A DNA stretch of 8,268 bases from Candidatus Bathyarchaeota archaeon JdFR-04 (GTDB lineage Archaea; Thermoproteota; Bathyarchaeia; Bathyarchaeales; UBA233), in the NCBI GenBank assembly GCA_002010925.1, contig MTLR01000044.1, positions 743 to 9,010 of the forward strand, written 5' to 3'. Of this stretch, positions 5,701-8,268 are shown piece after piece. How positions within the stretch are numbered: the stretch's first letter is position 1; each line of letters starts with the position of its first letter. The notes beneath the pieces are model-generated. The model was not told the origin of the DNA. It ran no database searches and was given only the letters and a program-made list of their open reading frames with translations. The position numbers were made by a program, and so were the translations under genes.

Positions 5701-6558
5701 TTATTTTCTTTTTCTGAAGAACATTAAGCCGTCTTTTTCACAGACGTATTCAAAGCCTACTTCTAGCAGAGTTTTAATTTCTTCGCTTGATTTTGCAACT
5801 CTAACGTGGAATTCATCGCTGGTTGCTTGGAATAGTGTTTCTTCAATTGTTATGTATATCTCAGTGTTTCTGACATCTTTATGGCCAAGGAACCTCTTAA
5901 CATACAGTATGTCTTTGGTTCGGTGGTATTCCATAGTGGCTTTCCAGTGTCTAAAAGTGTGGAAGCTTATCTGCAACAGCCTTGGGTTCTGAAGTTTCGT
6001 TGCGAGTCTTTTTCTTGTTTTCAGATAGGTGGTTTTTATCGAGTTAATTGGTCCGTCTCCGAACACTTTGGGGCTTTTTTTAGGTAAAGTGTTCAGCATC
6101 CCTATTAATTTGGCGCTTACTTTCCAGATTCTAGAGTTGCTTCCCTTCTCGGGGCTGTTAAGCCTTATTATCTGTCTTTCGAAGTCTACGTCTGTCCAAA
6201 GCAGCCTTTTAGCTTCTCCTGCTCTCATGGCTGTTTCTTTCAATAGCTGTAGAAAAGTGGCTGTTTTCTTTCCGCAACCGGCGATTAAAGCGTCTAATTC
6301 TGCTTCTGTAGGGATAAATGGTATTTTCCTCGTCACTTTGATTTTCGGTTTTTCCCAGGATAGCCCGTGCTTCTTTAAGAACAGAGTGTAGGCGTTTACA
6401 ACGTTTCGCCGCCTGTTTGCTGACCATTTCTGTCGTGCCATAACATCTTTGACAGATTCCGGGTCATACAAGTTTGCGCCTCTGTCGATAAGCGTTCGGA
6501 GGCAACTTAAATAACCTCTAATGGTTTCCTTAGCATATCCTGTTTCTTTAGCCACCAA
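5701..6558 (-). CDS. Tyrosine recombinase / integrase (phage-integrase family)
   Basis: This protein should carry out site-specific DNA strand exchange for integration or excision of a mobile element. In the 285-residue open frame, residues ~1-65 are a SAM-like core-binding domain and 80-245 the catalytic domain. All catalytic residues are present: R112 (TAMRAGEAKRLL), K138 (NSPEKGSNSR), H200 and R203 (HTFRH), H226 (LGHKD) and the nucleophile Y235 (TEIYITIEE). A 45-residue tail ends in VCEKDGLMFFRKRK, which I recall from related archaeal integrases. The frame opens with TTG-GTG at 6558 directly after a stop in this frame, too short for a complete N-terminal domain. The missing piece lies in another frame at 6545-6614. 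The gene ends 41 bp from tRNA-His and is divergent from a winged-helix regulator, an arrangement typical of integrated elements. The catalytic half is intact. Confidence 0.88.
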   Translation of the reverse strand: MVAKETGYAKETIRGYLSCLRTLIDRGANLYDPESVKDVMARQKWSANRRRNVVNAYTLFLKKHGLSWEKPKIKVTRKIPFIPTEAELDALIAGCGKKTATFLQLLKETAMRAGEAKRLLWTDVDFERQIIRLNSPEKGSNSRIWKVSAKLIGMLNTLPKKSPKVFGDGPINSIKTTYLKTRKRLATKLQNPRLLQISFHTFRHWKATMEYHRTKDILYVKRFLGHKDVRNTEIYITIEETLFQATSDEFHVRVAKSSEEIKTLLEVGFEYVCEKDGLMFFRKRK

Positions 6559-6614
6559 GTGTAATCAATAAACCTGCCCTTAAGGTTCGCGTTATCTGTA
6601 GTCCCCGTAGCCAT
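6543..6614 (-). pseudogene. Displaced N-terminus of the integrase (frameshift)
   Basis: From the ATG at 6614, the first start after an in-frame TAG and with GTAGGTAG just upstream, a second frame reads MATGTTDN...GRFIDYTWWLKK. It then leaves the integrase frame near 6543-6549. One extra A in the coding-strand run (AAAGAAAC, T-runs 6543-6545 or 6547-6549 on +) would give WWLKKTGYAKETIRGY and a single 304-residue protein. The DY-x-WWLKK start matches the first helix of the core-binding domain in related archaeal integrases as I recall them. Either the gene is frameshifted or one base was miscalled. Confidence 0.65.
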
Positions 6615-6637
6615 GTTCTACCTACTTCAAGGCTTAC

Positions 6638-6649
6638 CGGCCTTGGCCG
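6638..6649 (-). promoter_or_regulatory. GC-rich dyad in the integrase leader
   Basis: CGGCC-TT-GGCCG is a perfect 12-bp palindrome 24 bp upstream of the ATG at 6614, in otherwise AT-rich DNA. In RNA it is too tight to form a good hairpin (2-nt loop), so a protein site is the likelier reading. Confidence 0.3.
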
Positions 6650-6663
6650 AGTTTTTCGTCTTA

Positions 6664-6680
6664 ATGACTTTTTGTCATAT
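6664..6680 (-). promoter_or_regulatory. Shared box and dyad upstream of the integrase
   Basis: On the minus strand ATATGACAAAAA (6680-6669) lies 55-66 bp before the integrase ATG at 6614. The same twelve bases occur upstream of the divergent regulator at 6726-6737. Here the box is part of a longer dyad, ATGAC-TTTTT-GTCAT (6664-6678). It is a candidate operator for coordinated control. Confidence 0.45.
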
Positions 6681-6725
6681 TATGTATGCAAGAAATTTAC
6701 AAATATTGACTTAAATGTTCTAATG

Positions 6726-6750
6726 ATATGACAAAAATTATATTAAATTT
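6726..6750 (+). promoter_or_regulatory. Shared box plus TATA region of the winged-helix gene
   Basis: ATATGACAAAAA (6726-6737) abuts an A/T-rich TATA region TTATATTAAATTT (6738-6750), which lies ~34-46 bp before the ATG at 6784. The start has AAAGGG about 8 nt upstream and GAGGG directly against the ATG. The box overlaps the position where TFB would contact the promoter, so a bound protein could help or block initiation. Confidence 0.45.
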
Positions 6751-6783
6751 GATACCCATTCTTTACAGTAAAGGGAATGAGGG

Positions 6784-7161
6784 ATGGAAAAGAAAAAGGC
6801 TTTAGAAAAAGGCCCTTTAGAAAGGCTGTTCGGCTCAGCGGTCGCCCGAATATTAGACTTTCTCGTCACGTTCAGAGAGTTTGACTATTCCATGTCAGAC
6901 ATCGCGGAAAACTCGGGGGTAAGCTTCCGCACAGTGCTACGTAAATTTCCATACTTAGAAGATCTTGGCATAATAAAGCACACGCGGAACGTGGGCCGAG
7001 CCAAAATGTACCAGTTCGACATGGAAAACCCAATAGCCAAAAGCCTGGCAGAACTAAAGAAAATCGCCGCAAAAGACGTTGAACTCCTCCTAAAACAACA
7101 AAAAAGAACAGGTAAAAGTCATCCAAAGATAAGTAGAGCAACAGCAAACAATAAAATTTGA
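6784..7161 (+). CDS. Winged helix-turn-helix transcriptional regulator
   Basis: The 125-residue protein is a DNA-binding regulator of the kind carried by archaeal plasmids and integrated elements. Residues ~12-35 form the first helix region (LERLFGSAVARILDFL), ~37-57 the helix-turn-helix (MSDIAENSGVSFRTVLRKF), and ~58-80 the third helix end and wing (LEDLGIIKHTRNVGRAKMYQF). NPIAKSLAEL and a basic Lys/Gln-rich tail follow, the latter possibly dimerising or DNA-binding. No ligand-binding domain is present, so it probably acts as a simple repressor or activator. It is divergent from the integrase with 169 bp between the two starts, and both share ATATGACAAAAA. Autoregulation and control of the integrase is the natural inference. 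The ATG at 6784 is backed by AAAGGGAATGAGGG just upstream. Confidence 0.82.
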   Translation: MEKKKALEKGPLERLFGSAVARILDFLVTFREFDYSMSDIAENSGVSFRTVLRKFPYLEDLGIIKHTRNVGRAKMYQFDMENPIAKSLAELKKIAAKDVELLLKQQKRTGKSHPKISRATANNKI

Positions 7162-7164
7162 GTT

Positions 7165-7179
7165 TTAATTGATTTTTGC
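7165..7179 (+). terminator. T-rich terminator candidate after the regulator gene
   Basis: TTTTAATTGATTTTT follows the stop of the winged-helix gene by 3 bp. Two T-runs of four and five could stop archaeal polymerase. It also overlaps the 3' end of a doubtful minus-strand frame. Confidence 0.35.
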
Positions 7180-7462
7180 GAGTATTTCTTCCATTGCTTT
7201 TAGGGTTCTTTGAGTCCAAGTCGGATATCCATATGAAGTAGTTGCACATGAACACTGTTGTGGGATCCTTTCATGTATGAAGTCTATTTCTGGTTGCGTG
7301 GAGCTGACGGATATCCTAGACAAAGAAGCAAAAGCCTTCAAAGCTCGAACTCTTACACTATCCCTAACCAGCTGTAACCGGCTAAAATCTCGCCGTAATA
7401 AGCAATCCGCAAATTTCCTGCTGTACACATCTTACTGTAAACCGTATCAGGCCTGTTTTCAC
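7165..7462 (-). pseudogene. Doubtful small gene, possibly frameshifted
   Basis: I do not recognise this sequence. A minus-strand frame from the GTG at 7428 to 7165 encodes 87 residues ending in YPTWTQRTLKAMEEILAKIN, which looks coding. Its start has no ribosome site. A better start is the GTG at 7462, preceded by GAGAGGGGG, but that frame (VKTGLIRFTVRCVQQEICG...) stops at 7382. Removing one base from the T4 run near 7385-7388 (coding strand TTTTAG) would fuse the two into a 98-residue protein. TATA-like repeats lie upstream (7479-7511). A plus-strand frame over the same DNA (7277-7486) is also open and cannot be excluded, so coding status is uncertain. Confidence 0.28.
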
Positions 7463-7478
7463 AACCCCCTCTCTGAGC

Positions 7479-7517
7479 TTATATAATCTGTTTATACAGT
7501 TTGCTTATACAACAGGC
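7479..7517. repeat. Three 13-bp repeats TTATA(C/T)A
   Basis: TTATATAATCTGT, TTATACAGTTTGC and TTATACAACAGGC follow each other at exact 13-bp spacing (starts 7479, 7492, 7505). The conserved part is TTATA(C/T)A. They may be iteron-like or operator sites, or repeated TATA boxes for the minus-strand frame starting at 7462. Confidence 0.35.
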
Positions 7518-7530
7518 TCGGCGGAACGTT

Positions 7531-7560
7531 CAATTTACAGAGCACATGAGCCGTAAATTG
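7531..7560. repeat. Perfect 8-bp inverted repeat
   Basis: CAATTTAC (7531-7538) and GTAAATTG (7553-7560) pair perfectly around a 14-bp spacer. An overlapping alternative pairs GGCTC (7515-7519) with GAGCC (7548-7552). It lies next to the 13-bp repeats in a gene-poor stretch. Confidence 0.3.
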
Positions 7561-7825
7561 GATACCCCCTCCCCCTACGTTTTTTAATCTGTTTTCCTCT
7601 TCTTTTATAGAGTTGTTGAATCACAGAACTTTTTCCTTTTGGTTTTTCTTCGTTTTCTGCTTCCTATTTTTCGCCATATTCGATTATTGTGTTTTTGTTT
7701 AGTCATTTTTGACAATTTTATGAATGTAGAGTCTTTAACAGTTGTTTTTAGGTTATGGGCGGATACTGTGGGAAAGTCCCAAGAGATTGAAAGTGGAGAA
7801 AAGGGGTGGAGGGTGGTAGGGTAAC
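7561..7825. other. Gene-poor stretch with strand-biased purine/pyrimidine tracts
   Basis: No convincing gene is seen. CCCCCTCCCCC (7564-7574) is followed by long T-rich runs to about 7675. On the minus strand a perfect TATA box CTATAAAAG lies at 7603-7611, but no good frame follows it. The end is G-rich on the plus strand (GGGGTGGAGGGTGGTAGGG, 7803-7821). A 61-residue plus-strand frame at 7639-7824 is T-driven, has no ribosome site and looks spurious. Confidence 0.4.
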
Positions 7826-7843
7826 TTAGCTATGCATTGCTAA
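7826..7843 (-). terminator. 18-bp dyad after the PIN gene
   Basis: TTAGC-T-ATGCAT-T-GCTAA is a palindrome with one mismatched pair, 9 bp beyond the stop of the minus-strand PIN gene. Pyrimidine-rich sequence (CCCTACCACCCTCCACCCC, then TTTT) follows in the direction of transcription. It may be a terminator hairpin or a binding site. Confidence 0.35.
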
Positions 7844-7852
7844 AGCTGAATT

Positions 7853-8266
7853 TCATAAACCTTTCACAAGTCCTTGGTAATCCTTTTTAAGATGTGCTAT
7901 GAGCTTTTTGTCTGCGGTATATAGTTCTGCGTTTTTCAAAATGGCTAAGGCTATGTATGAAGCATCGTAAATTGTGATATTATTTTCAAATGAGATTTCT
8001 ACTGTTTTCTTAGCATATTGTCCCCTAAGAGGACACAATTCAAGTGAGTAAGCCTCTAGGGCTTCAGCTATCTCCTTAATTTCAGAGGATGAAAAAAGTT
8101 TCTTAAAGTATAAAGCGTTTAGAACTTCAAAAATTATGAGCTCTGGAGCAATTAATTTGACTTCTCCAGCAATGTAGGAGTTTCTTATATTTAGAGCTTC
8201 ATTTGATCCTTCTTCTTCAACAAACCACTTAACCACTACGCTTGCATCAACAACTATCTTCTCCAT
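7853..8266 (-). CDS. PIN-domain ribonuclease, VapC-like toxin
   Basis: PIN-domain proteins of this size are metal-dependent endoribonucleases, usually the toxin half of VapBC modules. The 137-residue protein has the whole fold: the N-terminal strand IVVDASVVVKWF with D7, E47 in APELIIFEVLNAL, D101 in TIYDASYIALA, and D119 in LYTADKKL. These four are the expected acidic metal ligands. The ATG at 8266 begins MEKIVVDAS, the usual PIN start, and only two bases remain upstream. A VapB-type antitoxin would normally lie immediately upstream, which here is beyond the window edge, and none is seen downstream. Toxin function is therefore inferred from the family, not from a visible pair. The gene is intact and lies at the edge of the gene-poor accessory region. 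Confidence 0.9.
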   Translation of the reverse strand: MEKIVVDASVVVKWFVEEEGSNEALNIRNSYIAGEVKLIAPELIIFEVLNALYFKKLFSSSEIKEIAEALEAYSLELCPLRGQYAKKTVEISFENNITIYDASYIALAILKNAELYTADKKLIAHLKKDYQGLVKGL

Positions 8267-8268
8267 AT

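Larger units (their letters stand above)
5701..7161. mobile_element. Integrase/regulator module of a probable integrated element
   Basis: A tyrosine recombinase beside tRNA-His, divergent from a winged-helix regulator and followed by gene-poor DNA and a PIN-domain gene, suggests one end of an integrated plasmid- or virus-like element or its remnant. The stated limits are only those of the two module genes. No duplicated tRNA-His segment was found in this window, so the attachment sites and true ends are unknown. Confidence 0.35.

Noticed and set aside
6029..6391. Plus-strand 120-codon frame inside the integrase
   Set aside because: The opposite strand has all catalytic residues of a tyrosine recombinase; this frame is antisense.
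6605..6646. CCCGTAG...TACCT...CCGGCC, similar in order to parts of tRNA-His, considered as an attachment-site copy
   Set aside because: Matches are short blocks with changed spacing; no continuous stretch is shared with the tRNA.
6872..7255. Minus-strand 127-codon frame over the regulator gene
   Set aside because: It opposes a clear winged-helix gene and its translation is low-complexity, rich in Phe/Leu from antisense reading of A-rich codons.
7621..7677. Minus-strand 18-residue Lys-rich peptide (MAKNRKQKTKKNQKEKVL)
   Set aside because: It has no ribosome site or suitably placed promoter, and Lys codons are expected in A-rich DNA.
7639..7824. Plus-strand 61-codon frame rich in Phe and Leu
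   Set aside because: It arises from T-rich DNA, has no ribosome site and shows no credible membrane topology or family motif.
1..8268. CRISPR array or cas genes
   Set aside because: No regularly spaced repeats of 24-40 bp and no Cas-like protein were found; the only tandem units are 9 and 13 bp.
1..8268. C/D-box guide RNA
   Set aside because: TGATGA occurs only within coding frames and without correctly spaced CTGA boxes.

Overview
The window looks like chromosomal DNA of an AT-rich archaeon, most probably of the Bathyarchaeia/TACK type. The evidence is an archaeal-type phosphoenolpyruvate carboxylase, TATA-box promoters instead of -35/-10 elements, two compact archaeal tRNA genes, and a tyrosine recombinase and winged-helix regulator of the kind found in archaeal integrated elements. 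The lineage is inferred from family resemblance only; no marker gene here fixes it.

Region 1 (1-3525) is metabolic or housekeeping. It holds phosphoenolpyruvate carboxylase (ppcA, +), then convergently an SCP2-cupin fusion protein (-) with a readable promoter and a 13-bp palindrome between TATA box and start. Next come a GNAT-family acetyltransferase broken by one missing base (-) and a small glutaredoxin-like protein with a CPFS active site (+). Region 2 (3526-5660) has an intergenic stretch with a possible Cys-rich coding remnant and an intracellular protein of beta-sandwich character with a carboxypeptidase-regulatory-like domain. It also has a 66-nt sequence that folds on paper into a three-way junction, tRNA-Ala(UGC) with encoded CCA, a 68-residue two-helix membrane protein preceded by two perfect inverted repeats, and tRNA-His(GUG).

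Region 3 (5660-8268) is accessory. A tyrosine recombinase lies 41 bp from the 5' end of tRNA-His, and its first ~25 residues are displaced by another missing base. Divergent from it is a winged-helix regulator. The two genes share a box, ATATGACAAAAA, present once upstream of each in the same orientation relative to the gene. About 690 bp of mostly non-coding sequence follows, with 13-bp repeats, dyads and a doubtful small reading frame. A PIN-domain (VapC-like) ribonuclease ends the window; any partner antitoxin would lie beyond the right edge.

No complete new multi-gene system is visible. The best leads are the divergent integrase/regulator control region, the paired palindromes before the small membrane protein, the three-way-junction element, and the two frameshifts in A-runs. 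Those frameshifts may be real decay or sequencing error.
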